Shown here one piece after another: positions 1-7,820 of a stretch of DNA of 64,000 nt. Each line of letters starts with the position of its first letter. Within the stretch, counting starts at the first letter, position 1. A model generated the notes under the pieces. The model worked only from the letters and a program-made list of their open reading frames with translations, was not told where the DNA came from and ran no database searches. The stretch is from Aminobacter anthyllidis (GTDB lineage Bacteria; Pseudomonadota; Alphaproteobacteria; Rhizobiales; Rhizobiaceae), in assembly GCF_018555685.1 (NCBI RefSeq), contig NZ_JAFLWW010000013.1, positions 124,001 to 188,000 on the forward strand. The letters are read 5' to 3'. The position numbers were made by a program, and so were the translations under genes.

Positions 1-875
1 TGACCGGGTCCGGCGGCACGCAGGATCGTAGCCATCTGGTGCCGCGCTCGCCCAAGCAGATCGCCGATTCGGCCATCGAGGCGGCCAAGGCGGGAGCTGC
101 GATCGTCCACTGCCACGTCCGTGACCCCGATACCGGCAAGCCGCGCCGCGACATCCATCTCTACCGCGAGGTGACCGAGCGCATCCGTGAAGCAAACGTC
201 GACGTGGTGCTGAACCTGACCGCCGGCATGGGCGGAGACATGGTGTTCGGCGGCGTCGAGACCCCGCTGCCGCTGAAGGAGGCCGGCACCGACATGGGCG
301 GCGCCACCAACCGCGTCGAGCATGTGCGCCAGTGCCTGCCGGAGATCTGCACGCTCGACTGCGGCACGATGAATTTCGCCGAAGCCGACTACGTCATGAC
401 CAACACGCCGGGCATGCTGCGCGCCATGGGCGGCATGATGACCGCGATGGGCGTCAAGCCCGAGATCGAGGCCTTCGACACCGGCCACCTATGGTTCGCC
501 AAGCAGCTGGTGGAGGAGGGCGTGCTTGCGCCCGACGCGCTGGTGCAGCTGTGCATGGGCGTGCCGTGGGGTGCACCCGACGACCTCAACACCTTCATGG
601 CGATGGTCAACAACGTACCGAAGAGCTGGACCTTCTCGGCCTTTTCGCTCGGCCGCAACCAGATGGCCTATGCGGCGGCCGCTGTGCTGGCCGGCGGCAA
701 TGTGCGCGTCGGCCTCGAGGACAATCTCTGGCTCGACAAGGGCGTGCTCGCCACCAACGCGCAGCTGGTCGAAAAGGCGGTGACAGTCATCGAGACGCTC
801 GGCGCGCGGGTGATCGGGCCGGAAGAGGTGCGCAAGAAGCTCAACCTTGTCAAGCGCGCGCCGCTGGCGGCTTGA
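1..875 (+). CDS. BKACE-family 3-dehydrocarnitine cleavage enzyme (5' truncated)
   Basis: DUF849/BKACE beta-keto acid cleavage enzyme. By context it converts 3-dehydrocarnitine plus acetyl-CoA to a betainyl/acetoacetyl product pair in carnitine catabolism. The reading frame is open from base 3 with no start codon before family-like sequence (TGSGGTQDRSHLVPRSP), so the true start lies upstream of the window and the GTG at 39 is internal. The family zinc-binding HCHVRD motif is present near position 110, and the GLEDNLW segment carrying the third metal ligand Glu lies near the C-terminus. The stop is 38 bases before the L-carnitine dehydrogenase start, as in an operon. Family assignment is firm; substrate is inferred from neighbours. 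Confidence 0.88.
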   Translation, partial: TGSGGTQDRSHLVPRSPKQIADSAIEAAKAGAAIVHCHVRDPDTGKPRRDIHLYREVTERIREANVDVVLNLTAGMGGDMVFGGVETPLPLKEAGTDMGGATNRVEHVRQCLPEICTLDCGTMNFAEADYVMTNTPGMLRAMGGMMTAMGVKPEIEAFDTGHLWFAKQLVEEGVLAPDALVQLCMGVPWGAPDDLNTFMAMVNNVPKSWTFSAFSLGRNQMAYAAAAVLAGGNVRVGLEDNLWLDKGVLATNAQLVEKAVTVIETLGARVIGPEEVRKKLNLVKRAPLAA

Positions 876-912
876 TCGCTGCAAGTTCAAATCTGCCGGG
901 AGGGGTATTTTC

Positions 913-1992
913 GTGAGCACAATTTCCAAAGCAGCCGCCATCGGCGGCGGGGTCATCGGCGCCGGCTGGGTGGCGCGGCTACTGCTCAACGGCATCGACG
1001 TGTCGATCTTCGATCCCGATCCGGAGGCTTCCCGCAAGGTCGGCGAAGTGATGAAGGGCGCGCGCCGCGCCTACAAGCAGATGCTGCCCGGCGGCCTGCC
1101 CAAGGAAGGCACGCTGACCTTCGCCAAGACCATCGCGGAAGCCGTGGCGGACGCCGACTTCATCCAGGAAAGCGTGCCTGAACGGCTCGACCTCAAGCAC
1201 AAGGTGCTGGCCGAGATCGATCTACATGCGCCTGCCAATGCGATCATCGGCTCGTCCACCTCGGGCATCAAGCCGTCTGACATGCAGGTGGCGATGAAGA
1301 AGCACCCTGAAAGACTGGTGGTCGGGCATCCGTTCAACCCAGTCTATCTCCTGCCCATCGTCGAGATCGTTGGCGGCGCCCAGACGTTCCCTGAAGCGAT
1401 CGAAGTCGCCAAGGAGATCTATTCCTCGATCGGCATGAAGCCGGTCGTCATCCGCAAGGAGATCGAAGCCTTCGTCGGCGACCGCCTGCTGGAGGCGGCA
1501 TGGCGCGAGGCGCTGTGGCTGATCAAGGACGGCATCTGCTCGGTCGAGGAACTCGACGACATCATGCGCTACGGCTTTGGCCTGCGCTGGGCCCAGATGG
1601 GCATGTTCCAGGTCTATCGGGTCGCTGGCGGCGAGGCGGGCATGCGCCACTTCATGGCCCAGTTCGGGCCGTGCCTGAAATGGCCGTGGACCAAGCTGAT
1701 GGACGTGCCGGAGTTCAACGACGAGCTTGTCGACCTGATCGCCACCCAGTCGGACGAGCAGTCCGACAAGTGGTCGATCCGCGAGCTGGAAAAGATCCGC
1801 GACGACAATCTCGTCGCGATCATGGATGCGCTGTCGAAGCAGAACAAGGGCAAGGGCTGGGGCGCCGGCGCGCTCTACAAGGACTACACGAAACAACTCG
1901 CCGCCCAAGCCAAGCCCAAGGTCTCCAAGGCCGCCGAAAAGGCCAAGGCAAGCAAGCCGGTGAAGAAGGCTGCGGCCAAGAAGAAGGGCTGA
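913..1992 (+). CDS. lcdH: L-carnitine 3-dehydrogenase with Lys/Ala-rich tail
   Basis: NAD-dependent oxidation of L-carnitine to 3-dehydrocarnitine, feeding the upstream cleavage enzyme. The N-terminus is a 3-hydroxyacyl-CoA-dehydrogenase Rossmann fold (GGGVIGAGWVARLL, residues 9-22). The ESVPE segment and VVGHPFNPVYLLPIVE motif with the catalytic His follow, then the helical C-terminal domain. Start chosen at GTG 913, with a GGGAGGGG ribosome-binding site at about 897-904; the open frame reaches further upstream but overlaps the preceding gene. At 359 aa it lacks the C-terminal hot-dog thioesterase domain found in many rhizobial homologues. Instead it ends in about 30 residues rich in Lys and Ala (KPVKKAAAKKKG at the end). 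The tail's function is unknown. Confidence 0.9.
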   Translation: MSTISKAAAIGGGVIGAGWVARLLLNGIDVSIFDPDPEASRKVGEVMKGARRAYKQMLPGGLPKEGTLTFAKTIAEAVADADFIQESVPERLDLKHKVLAEIDLHAPANAIIGSSTSGIKPSDMQVAMKKHPERLVVGHPFNPVYLLPIVEIVGGAQTFPEAIEVAKEIYSSIGMKPVVIRKEIEAFVGDRLLEAAWREALWLIKDGICSVEELDDIMRYGFGLRWAQMGMFQVYRVAGGEAGMRHFMAQFGPCLKWPWTKLMDVPEFNDELVDLIATQSDEQSDKWSIRELEKIRDDNLVAIMDALSKQNKGKGWGAGALYKDYTKQLAAQAKPKVSKAAEKAKASKPVKKAAAKKKG

Positions 1993-2009
1993 GACGATGC
2001 AGGTGCGTC

Positions 2010-2145
2010 CGAGGCTCGCTCCGCTCGCACCTCAGGATGAGGACCGTGGGTGCCGCGGGACGAGGAACGCCTATCCTGTGATCTCTTGGCCGGAAGCGCC
2101 TCGCTTGGCCTCCCTCATCCTGAGGTGCGAGCGGAGCGAGCCTCG
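2010..2145. repeat. Intergenic palindromic repeat with perfect 33-bp arms
   Basis: Two perfectly complementary 33-bp arms (2010-2042 and 2113-2145) flank a 70-bp centre, between lcdH and the acyl-CoA dehydrogenase. Each arm itself contains a hairpin-like GCTCGCTCCGCTCGC core and a CCTCA/TGAGG block. This resembles the abundant GC-rich palindromic units in rhizobial intergenic regions. It is transcribed within the operon and could act as an RNA hairpin affecting read-through or mRNA stability, which is inference. The acyl-CoA dehydrogenase ribosome-binding site starts only 20 bases after the second arm. Confidence 0.85.
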
Positions 2146-2177
2146 AAGGAGGCACGACAAATTTGGAAGGTGAAGTC

Positions 2178-3341
2178 ATGCATTTCGGTCTGTCCGAGGA
2201 ACAGCAGCTCATCGTCGACACGACGCGCGCCTTTGTCGAAAACGAGCTCTATCCCCATGAGCTGGAGGTCGAGCGCACCGGCCACCTGCGGCGCGAGCTG
2301 ATCGAGGAGATCAAGGCAAAGGCGATCGCCGCCGGACTCTATGCCGCCAACATGCCGGCCGATGTCGGCGGCGCCGGGCTCGATACGCTGACATGGCTGC
2401 TCTACGAAAAGGAGCTCGGCCGCGCCAACTATGCGCTGCACTGGACCTGCGTCGCGCGCCCGTCGAACATCCTGCTCGCAGGCACGCCTGAGCAGCGCGA
2501 GAAGTATCTGTTTCCCTGCATTCGCGGCGAGAAGTCGGACTGTCTCGCCATGACCGAGCCGGGGGCGGGTTCCGACCTGCGCGGCATGAAGGCGTCTGCT
2601 GTCCAGGATGGCAGCGACTGGGTGCTCAACGGGACCAAGCATTTCATCTCACACGCCGACATCGCCGACTTCGCCATCGTCTTCATAGCCTCCGGCGAGG
2701 AGGAATCACCACGCGGCAAGCGCAAGAAGATCACCGCGTTTTTCGTCGACAAGGGCACGCCTGGCTTCACCGTGCGTGACGGCTACCGCAACGTCTCGCA
2801 TCGCGGCTACACCAATTCGGTGCTGGAGTTCGACGACTGCCGCCTGCCGGGAGCCCAAGTGCTCGGCGAGGTGCACAAGGGCTTCGAGGTAGCCAACAGC
2901 TGGCTTGGCGCGACGCGGCTGCAAGTGGGCGCTACCTGCCTCGGCCGCGCCGAACGCGCGCTTGGCCACGCCATCGACTATGCCGCGCAACGCGAGCAAT
3001 TCGGCCAGCAGATCGGCAAGTTCCAGGGCGTGTCGTTCAAGCTCGCCGACATGGCGACCGAGCTCAAGGCAGCCGAACTGATGGTGATGGAGGCCGGCTG
3101 GAAATACGACCAGGGCACGGTGACCGACCAGGACATGGCGATGGCCAAGCTCAAGGCCACCGAGATGCTGGCTTTCGTCGCCGATGAGGCGATCCAGATC
3201 CATGGCGGCATGGGCCTGATGGACGACCTGCCGCTCGAGCGCATCTGGCGCGACGCGCGCGTCGAACGCATCTGGGAAGGCACGTCGGAAATCCAGCGCC
3301 ACATCATTTCGCGCGCGCTGCTCAGGGCGGTGGGCGGATGA
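2178..3341 (+). CDS. Acyl-CoA dehydrogenase (probable gamma-butyrobetainyl-CoA dehydrogenase)
   Basis: FAD-dependent acyl-CoA dehydrogenase of 387 aa, the full family length. It has the N-terminal helical domain, the flavin/substrate signature CLAMTEPGAGSD (about residues 120-131), and the C-terminal domain with IHGGMGLMDDLP and RIWEGTSEIQR, where the Glu before GTSEIQ is the usual catalytic base. ATG 2178 is preceded by GGAAGG at 2165-2170; the in-frame TTG at 2163 overlaps that site and is rejected. Between L-carnitine dehydrogenase and a CaiD-like hydratase, the likely step is desaturation of gamma-butyrobetainyl-CoA to crotonobetainyl-CoA. That substrate is inferred; the family is certain. 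Confidence 0.88.
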   Translation: MHFGLSEEQQLIVDTTRAFVENELYPHELEVERTGHLRRELIEEIKAKAIAAGLYAANMPADVGGAGLDTLTWLLYEKELGRANYALHWTCVARPSNILLAGTPEQREKYLFPCIRGEKSDCLAMTEPGAGSDLRGMKASAVQDGSDWVLNGTKHFISHADIADFAIVFIASGEEESPRGKRKKITAFFVDKGTPGFTVRDGYRNVSHRGYTNSVLEFDDCRLPGAQVLGEVHKGFEVANSWLGATRLQVGATCLGRAERALGHAIDYAAQREQFGQQIGKFQGVSFKLADMATELKAAELMVMEAGWKYDQGTVTDQDMAMAKLKATEMLAFVADEAIQIHGGMGLMDDLPLERIWRDARVERIWEGTSEIQRHIISRALLRAVGG

Positions 3342-3361
3342 TGCGGCTGCTTCTTGGTTCG

Positions 3362-3478
3362 ACCCTCCCCCTTGTGGGGAGGGTGGCCCGCAGGGCCGGG
3401 TGGGGGTGAAAAATGTCTGGCTCGACTTCTGACACCCCCACCCCGACGCTGCGCGTCGACCCCCAAAAGGGGGAGGGT
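3362..3478. repeat. Coding palindromic element, copy A (supplies a start codon)
   Basis: A 117-bp element of two inverted modules. The left module is 3362-3407 and the right module 3432-3478. Outer arms begin and end with ACCCTCCCCCTT / GGGGGAGGGT. Each module holds a small hairpin with a 3-nt loop: 3385-3397 (stem GGCCC, loop GCA) and 3444-3458 (stem CGACGC, loop TGC). The ATG of the acyl-CoA synthetase (3413) and its G-rich ribosome-binding stretch (3401-3408) are inside the element. An in-frame TGA at 3407-3409 rules out any more upstream start, so the first 22 or so residues are repeat-encoded. Confidence 0.85.
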
Positions 3479-5665
3479 AAAGGCCGCCTCGAACGCCTGC
3501 TGCGGCCGAAGTCGATCGCCGTGTTCGGCGGCTCTCAGGCAGCGGCCGTGGTCAGGCAGTGCCTGAAGATGGGCTTCGCCGGCGACATCTGGCCGGTGCA
3601 TCCGACAAAAGCCGAGGTCGAAGGCATAAGGACCTTCCGCTCGGTGGCGGAGTTGCCGGAAGCACCCGATGCGGCCTTTGTCGGCGTCAACCGCTTCCTG
3701 ACCATCGAGGTGATCGCAGCGCTTGCCGAACGCGGGGCGGGTGGGGCGATCTGCTTTGCCTCGGGTTTCCTCGAGGCCGGCAATGACGATGCCGATGGCG
3801 AGCGGCTGCAAGGCGAGTTGGTGGCGGCGGCCGGCGCGATGCCGGTCATCGGACCCAATTGCTATGGCCTGATCAACTATGCCGACGGCGCGCTTTTGTG
3901 GCCCGACCAGCATGGCGGCCAAAGGCTTGCGCCCGACGGGCGCGGGGTCGCCATCATCACGCAATCGTCGAACATCGCCTGCAACCTCACCATGCAGAAG
4001 CGCGGCCTGCCGGTGGCGTTCCTGATGACCGCTGGCAATCAGGCGCAGACCGGCCTGTCCGAGATGGCGCTGGGCCTGATCGAGGACGACCGCGTGTCCT
4101 GCCTCGGTCTGCATATCGAAGGCTTCGACAAGGTCGACGGCTTCGAGCGACTGGCGGCGCGGGCACGCGAGCTGGGCAAGCCGATCGTCGCCATGAAGGT
4201 CGGCCGCTCAGAACAGGCACGCAAGGCGACGATCTCGCACACGGCATCGCTGGCGGGGTCGGACGCAGCGTCAGACGCTTTCCTCAAGCGCCTGGGTATT
4301 GCTCGTGTCGACACCATTCCCGCGCTGCTCGAGACGCTGAAGCTGCTGCATGCCGTGGGTCCGCTGCCGGGTTTCACGCTGTCGTCGATGAGTTGCTCGG
4401 GCGGCGAGGCGTCCGTCATGGCCGACAGCGCCGAGGGCCGGCGGCTACGTTTCCCCGCGCTTACGCCTGACCACTATGCGCGGATAAAATCGACGCTCGG
4501 TGCCTTCGTTTCGGTCGCCAATCCGCTCGACTACCACACCTTCATCTGGAACGACGAACCGGCGATGACGGCCACTTTCACCGCCATGGCATCGGGCGGT
4601 TTCGACCTCAACCTGCTGGTGCTCGACTTCCCGCGCAATGACCGCTGCTCGGATGCCGACTGGTGGCCGACCGTGCGTGCCTTCGAGGCGGCGCTGAAGG
4701 CCAATGGCGCGCGAGGTGCCGTGGTGGCGTCGATGTCGGAGAACCTGACCGAGGAACACGCTGCCGATCTCTTTTGGCGCGGCATCGTGCCGCTGCAAGG
4801 GATTGCGGAAGCGATGGACGCGGCGGAGGCCGCGGCGACAATTGGAGAGGCGTGGCGGCGCGATCCCTCCTCCTTGAGGGGAGGGTCGATCGGCGAAGCC
4901 GATCGGGGTGGGGTCGTGCACGGTGCGTCGGCGGTGCCTTCCGATGCTACCCCCTCCGCCCGCTTCGCGGGCACCTGCCCCTCAAGGGGGGAGGATACCC
5001 AGCTCGACGAGGCCGCCGCCAAATCCCTGTTGCGCGGGGCCGGCCTTGCCGTACCCGCGGGCCGTCGCGCGGCGAGCGTGGCGGAGGCCATCGCGGGGGC
5101 GGAGGCGTTGGGCCATCCCGTCGCGCTCAAGGCGCTCGGCGTCGCCCACAAGAGCGAACTCGGTGCCGTCAGGCTCAACCTGCAGGCCGGCGAGGAGGTT
5201 GGCGCAGCCGCGGCGGCCCTCTTTTCGCTCGGCTCCGGCCTCTATGTCGAAAAGATGGTCTCGGGCGCTTTGGCCGAACTCATCGTCGGTGTCACCAGCG
5301 ATCCGCTGTTTGGCCCGGTCATGACCATCGGCACCGGCGGCGTGCTGGTCGAACTGCTGAAGGACAGCGCCACGCTGCTGCTGCCTACCTCGCGCGGCGA
5401 GGTCGAGGCGGCACTCAAGGGGCTGAAGATGTATCCGTTGCTCGACGGCTATCGCGGCCGCGCCAGGGCGGACGTTCCAGCCGCCATCGACGCGATCATG
5501 GGGATCGCGGCATTCGTGTCCGGGCATGCCGATGCTGTCGAGGAGCTCGACGTCAACCCGCTGATCGTCTGTGGTGAAGGGCAGGGCGCCTGGATTGCTG
5601 ATGCACTGCTGGTGTTATCCTCCCCCCTTGAGCGGGAGGTGGCCGCGCAGCGGCCGGAGGGGTAG
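3413..5665 (+). CDS. ADP-forming acyl-CoA synthetase (acetate-CoA ligase family) with repeat-encoded inserts
   Basis: Two-part ADP-forming acyl-CoA synthetase of 750 aa. The CoA-binding and ligase-CoA domains come first (RPKSIAVFGGS near residue 31, PVIGPNCYGLINY near 145, ISHTASLAGSDAA with the phospho-His region near 280). The ATP-grasp domain follows (ALKALGVAHKSELGAVRLNL near 570, MTIGTGGVLVELLKD near 640, EELDVNPLIV near 705). By context it activates gamma-butyrobetaine, crotonobetaine or carnitine to the CoA thioester. The N-terminal ~22 residues, a ~44-residue linker (about 485-528) between the two halves, and the last ~15 residues with the stop codon are all encoded by copies of one palindromic repeat. 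Without them the protein is about 670 aa. Family is firm; substrate is inferred. Confidence 0.88.
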   Translation: MSGSTSDTPTPTLRVDPQKGEGKGRLERLLRPKSIAVFGGSQAAAVVRQCLKMGFAGDIWPVHPTKAEVEGIRTFRSVAELPEAPDAAFVGVNRFLTIEVIAALAERGAGGAICFASGFLEAGNDDADGERLQGELVAAAGAMPVIGPNCYGLINYADGALLWPDQHGGQRLAPDGRGVAIITQSSNIACNLTMQKRGLPVAFLMTAGNQAQTGLSEMALGLIEDDRVSCLGLHIEGFDKVDGFERLAARARELGKPIVAMKVGRSEQARKATISHTASLAGSDAASDAFLKRLGIARVDTIPALLETLKLLHAVGPLPGFTLSSMSCSGGEASVMADSAEGRRLRFPALTPDHYARIKSTLGAFVSVANPLDYHTFIWNDEPAMTATFTAMASGGFDLNLLVLDFPRNDRCSDADWWPTVRAFEAALKANGARGAVVASMSENLTEEHAADLFWRGIVPLQGIAEAMDAAEAAATIGEAWRRDPSSLRGGSIGEADRGGVVHGASAVPSDATPSARFAGTCPSRGEDTQLDEAAAKSLLRGAGLAVPAGRRAASVAEAIAGAEALGHPVALKALGVAHKSELGAVRLNLQAGEEVGAAAAALFSLGSGLYVEKMVSGALAELIVGVTSDPLFGPVMTIGTGGVLVELLKDSATLLLPTSRGEVEAALKGLKMYPLLDGYRGRARADVPAAIDAIMGIAAFVSGHADAVEELDVNPLIVCGEGQGAWIADALLVLSSPLEREVAAQRPEG
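4864..4995. repeat. Coding palindromic element, copy B (in-frame linker)
   Basis: A 132-bp element inside the acyl-CoA synthetase gene, read through without a stop. Outer arms are CCTTGAGGGGAGGG (left) and CCCCTCAAGGGGG (right). Small hairpins lie at 4887-4905 (8-bp stem CGATCGGC, loop GAA) and 4958-4972 (6-bp stem GCCCGC, loop TTC). The centre (around 4936-4950), read on the minus strand, shares an AGCATCGGAAGG-like block with the centres of copies C and D, so B is inserted in the opposite orientation. It falls between the CoA-ligase and ATP-grasp domains, where an extra linker is tolerable. Confidence 0.85.
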
Positions 5666-5758
5666 CCTCGGAAGAACCCGCCGCGGCGTCGCACACTGCC
5701 GCAACGACCCCACCCGCCCGGACTTCGTCCGGACACCCTCCCCTCAAGGGGGAGGGGA
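5617..5758. repeat. Coding palindromic element, copy C (supplies C-terminus and stop codon)
   Basis: A 142-bp element with arms CCTCCCCCCTTGAG and CTCAAGGGGGAGGG. Small hairpins are at 5641-5655 (stem GGCCGC, loop GCA) and 5718-5732 (stem CCGGAC, loop TTC). The acyl-CoA synthetase frame enters the left module and stops at TAG 5663-5665, so the last residues (SSPLEREVAAQRPEG) come from the repeat. The right module ends about 23 bases before the ATG of the CaiD-like gene, so the element also fills the intergenic space. Confidence 0.85.
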
Positions 5759-5780
5759 CCGCCAACGCAGGAGAGTAAAA

Positions 5781-6563
5781 ATGTCCGACGTCGTGAAAAC
5801 CCGCAGGGAGGGCGTGATCCTCGAAGTCACGCTCGATCGGCCCAAGGCCAATGCCATCGACCTTGCGACATCAAGGCTGTTGGGCGAGACCTTCAAGGCT
5901 TTTCGCGACGATGATGGGCTTCGTATCGCCATCGTGAAGACGGCTGGCGAAAAATTCTTCTCGGCCGGTTGGGACCTCAAGGCTGCGGCCAGTGGCGACG
6001 CGGTCGATGGCGATTATGGCGTCGGCGGTTTCGGCGGGCTGCAGGAACTGCGCGACCTCAACAAGCCAGTCATCGCCTGCGTCAATGGCATGGCGGTGGG
6101 TGGCGGCTTCGAGCTGGCGCTGTCCTGCGACCTGATCTACGCCTCGGAGCATTCGAGCTTCGCGCTGCCCGAGATCAAGGCCGGCACGCTGGCGGACGCT
6201 GCGACCATCAAGCTGCCCAAGCGTATCCCCTATCACGTGGCGATGGACCTGTTGCTCACCGGGCGCTGGATGGACGTGGCCGAGGCGCATCGCTGGGGCC
6301 TGGTCAACGAGGTGCTGCCAGCCGACAAGCTCGAAGACCGTGTCTGGGAGATCGCCCGCCTGCTCGCCGGCGGCCCGCCGCTGGTCTTCGCCGCCATCAA
6401 GGAGGTGGCGCGCGCAGCCGAGGTGATGGGTTTCCAGGAAACGATGAACCGCATCACCAAGCGGCAATTCCCAACGGTAGACGAACTCTACGCCTCGGAG
6501 GACAATCTGGAAGGCTTCAAGGCGTTCGCCGAGAAGCGCGATCCGGTATGGAAGGGGAAGTAG
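5781..6563 (+). CDS. caiD: Carnitinyl-CoA dehydratase / crotonobetainyl-CoA hydratase
   Basis: Crotonase-family enzyme of 260 aa, matching E. coli CaiD closely in length and along its sequence: LDRPKANAID, GEKFFSAGWDLKAAA, GGGFELAL and the C-terminal EKRDPVWKGK. The two glutamates that serve as crotonase acid/base residues are present in GGGFELAL and ALPEIKAGT. The loop after the second is ADAAT rather than the common PGAGG-like sequence. ATG 5781 has AGGAGAG at 5769-5775; the open frame extends upstream only through repeat copy C. It hydrates crotonobetainyl-CoA to L-carnitinyl-CoA in the operon's beta-oxidation-like route. Confidence 0.92.
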   Translation: MSDVVKTRREGVILEVTLDRPKANAIDLATSRLLGETFKAFRDDDGLRIAIVKTAGEKFFSAGWDLKAAASGDAVDGDYGVGGFGGLQELRDLNKPVIACVNGMAVGGGFELALSCDLIYASEHSSFALPEIKAGTLADAATIKLPKRIPYHVAMDLLLTGRWMDVAEAHRWGLVNEVLPADKLEDRVWEIARLLAGGPPLVFAAIKEVARAAEVMGFQETMNRITKRQFPTVDELYASEDNLEGFKAFAEKRDPVWKGK

Positions 6564-6573
6564 GCCCGCGCCA

Positions 6574-7515
6574 ATGACCGACTACGCAAAGCTCATCGAC
6601 GCCGAGACCTGGGCTTTCATCGAGCGGACGAACTCCTACTATCCGCCCGATACCATCGACTACACGATCACCCAGCAGCGCGAGATCTACGACCGCATGT
6701 GCCGGGAGTTCTTCGCCGGCTATCCCGAGGGTGTGTCGGCCGAGACGATTGTCGTCGTGGCGCCCGGACACGACGTGCCCGCCCGCATCTACCGCCTCGC
6801 TGGCAAGGCGCCGGAGGCGGTGGTGCTCTATTTCCACGGTGGCGGCTTCATCCTCGGCGGGCTCGACAGCCATGACGACGTCTGCGCCGAGCTGTGCGGC
6901 CGAACCGGCTACGAGGTCGTGTCAGTCGACTACAGGCTGGCGCCCGAGCACAAACATCCGGCGGCCTTCGACGATGCCATGGCCGCCTTCGAATGGGCGG
7001 TGGCGAGATACAGTCAGCCCATAGTCCTCGCCGGCGACAGCGCCGGAGGCAACATCGCGGCCGCCGTCAGCCACGCGACGCGCGGGCACGTCAGGCGTCC
7101 GGTCGGGCAATTGCTGGTCTATCCCGGCCTCGGCGGTGATCGCAGCCGCGGCTCCTATGTCAGCCACGCCGAGGCGCCGATGCTGACCATGCGCGATCTC
7201 GAATTCTACAAGGACATCCTTACCGGCGGCGAGGACCGCACGGGGGACATCACGCTGTCGCCACTTGCCGACGCCGACTTTGCCAACCTGCCGCCAAGTG
7301 TCGTCATCACAGCCGAATGCGACCCGCTTTCGTCCGATGGCGAGGCCTATGGCGAGCGTATCGTTGCGTCAGGCGGCAAAGCCTTCTGGTTCGAGGAGCC
7401 AGGTCTTGTGCACGGCTATCTGCGTGCGCGCCACACCGTCACCCGCGCCCGCCAAAGCTTCACCCGCATCGTCGATGCCGTGGCTGTGCTGGGGCGGGGC
7501 GAGTGGGTGTGGTGA
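6574..7515 (+). CDS. HSL-family alpha/beta hydrolase
   Basis: Hormone-sensitive-lipase family carboxylesterase of 313 aa. The oxyanion-hole motif HGGGFILGG (about residue 90) and nucleophile elbow GDSAGGN (about residue 152) are intact; the acid probably sits in ECDPLSSDG and the His in VHGYLRA. No signal peptide is visible, so it is probably cytosolic. It starts 10 bases after caiD and ends the operon. The pathway needs hydrolysis of L-carnitinyl-CoA and the dehydrogenase here lacks a thioesterase domain, so this hydrolase might act on a pathway ester or thioester. That is speculation; a generic esterase is equally possible. Confidence 0.82.
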   Translation: MTDYAKLIDAETWAFIERTNSYYPPDTIDYTITQQREIYDRMCREFFAGYPEGVSAETIVVVAPGHDVPARIYRLAGKAPEAVVLYFHGGGFILGGLDSHDDVCAELCGRTGYEVVSVDYRLAPEHKHPAAFDDAMAAFEWAVARYSQPIVLAGDSAGGNIAAAVSHATRGHVRRPVGQLLVYPGLGGDRSRGSYVSHAEAPMLTMRDLEFYKDILTGGEDRTGDITLSPLADADFANLPPSVVITAECDPLSSDGEAYGERIVASGGKAFWFEEPGLVHGYLRARHTVTRARQSFTRIVDAVAVLGRGEWVW

Positions 7516-7516
7516 G

Positions 7517-7819
7517 CTACTTTTCGAGGCGTGCCCCTATGTCCATGCGCTGGTGAAGAATACGGACCACGTCGATCGCTTCACCAACGATGCGATAGAC
7601 GATGAAATGTGAGCCGACGCCCAGCTTATGATAGCCTGCCCTGATATCCGCGAGCGAACGCCCTTTGCGCCGGCTCTTGGCGATGTCCAAGCACGCGTCG
7701 TGAATCTGCAGGATATACCGGTCGGCCTGATCTTGATTCCACGTGTCGGCGGTGTAGCGCCAAATCTGCTGGAGATCCGCTTCGGCTGCCGGAGTAAAGA
7801 TCAGCCGCTTAGCGGCCAT
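7517..7819 (-). CDS. parE: ParE/RelE-superfamily toxin
   Basis: Toxin of 100 aa with the ParE-like pattern: N-terminal FTPAAEADLQQIWRYTAD helix, the middle RRKGRSLADIRAGYHKL, then the SHFIVYRI strand and the VVRILHQRMD C-terminus. ParE toxins typically inhibit DNA gyrase, but RelE-fold members can instead cleave mRNA and sequence cannot decide. It starts one base after the ParD-like antitoxin stop, the usual antitoxin-first order. Its stop nearly abuts the convergent hydrolase gene. Confidence 0.85.
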   Translation of the reverse strand: MAAKRLIFTPAAEADLQQIWRYTADTWNQDQADRYILQIHDACLDIAKSRRKGRSLADIRAGYHKLGVGSHFIVYRIVGEAIDVVRILHQRMDIGARLEK

Positions 7820-7820
7820 A

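Noticed and set aside
4864-4995. Copy B of the repeat considered as evidence of a broken or pseudogenised acyl-CoA synthetase
   Set aside because: The frame is preserved without a stop, and both flanking domains keep their motifs, so the gene reads as intact with an insert.
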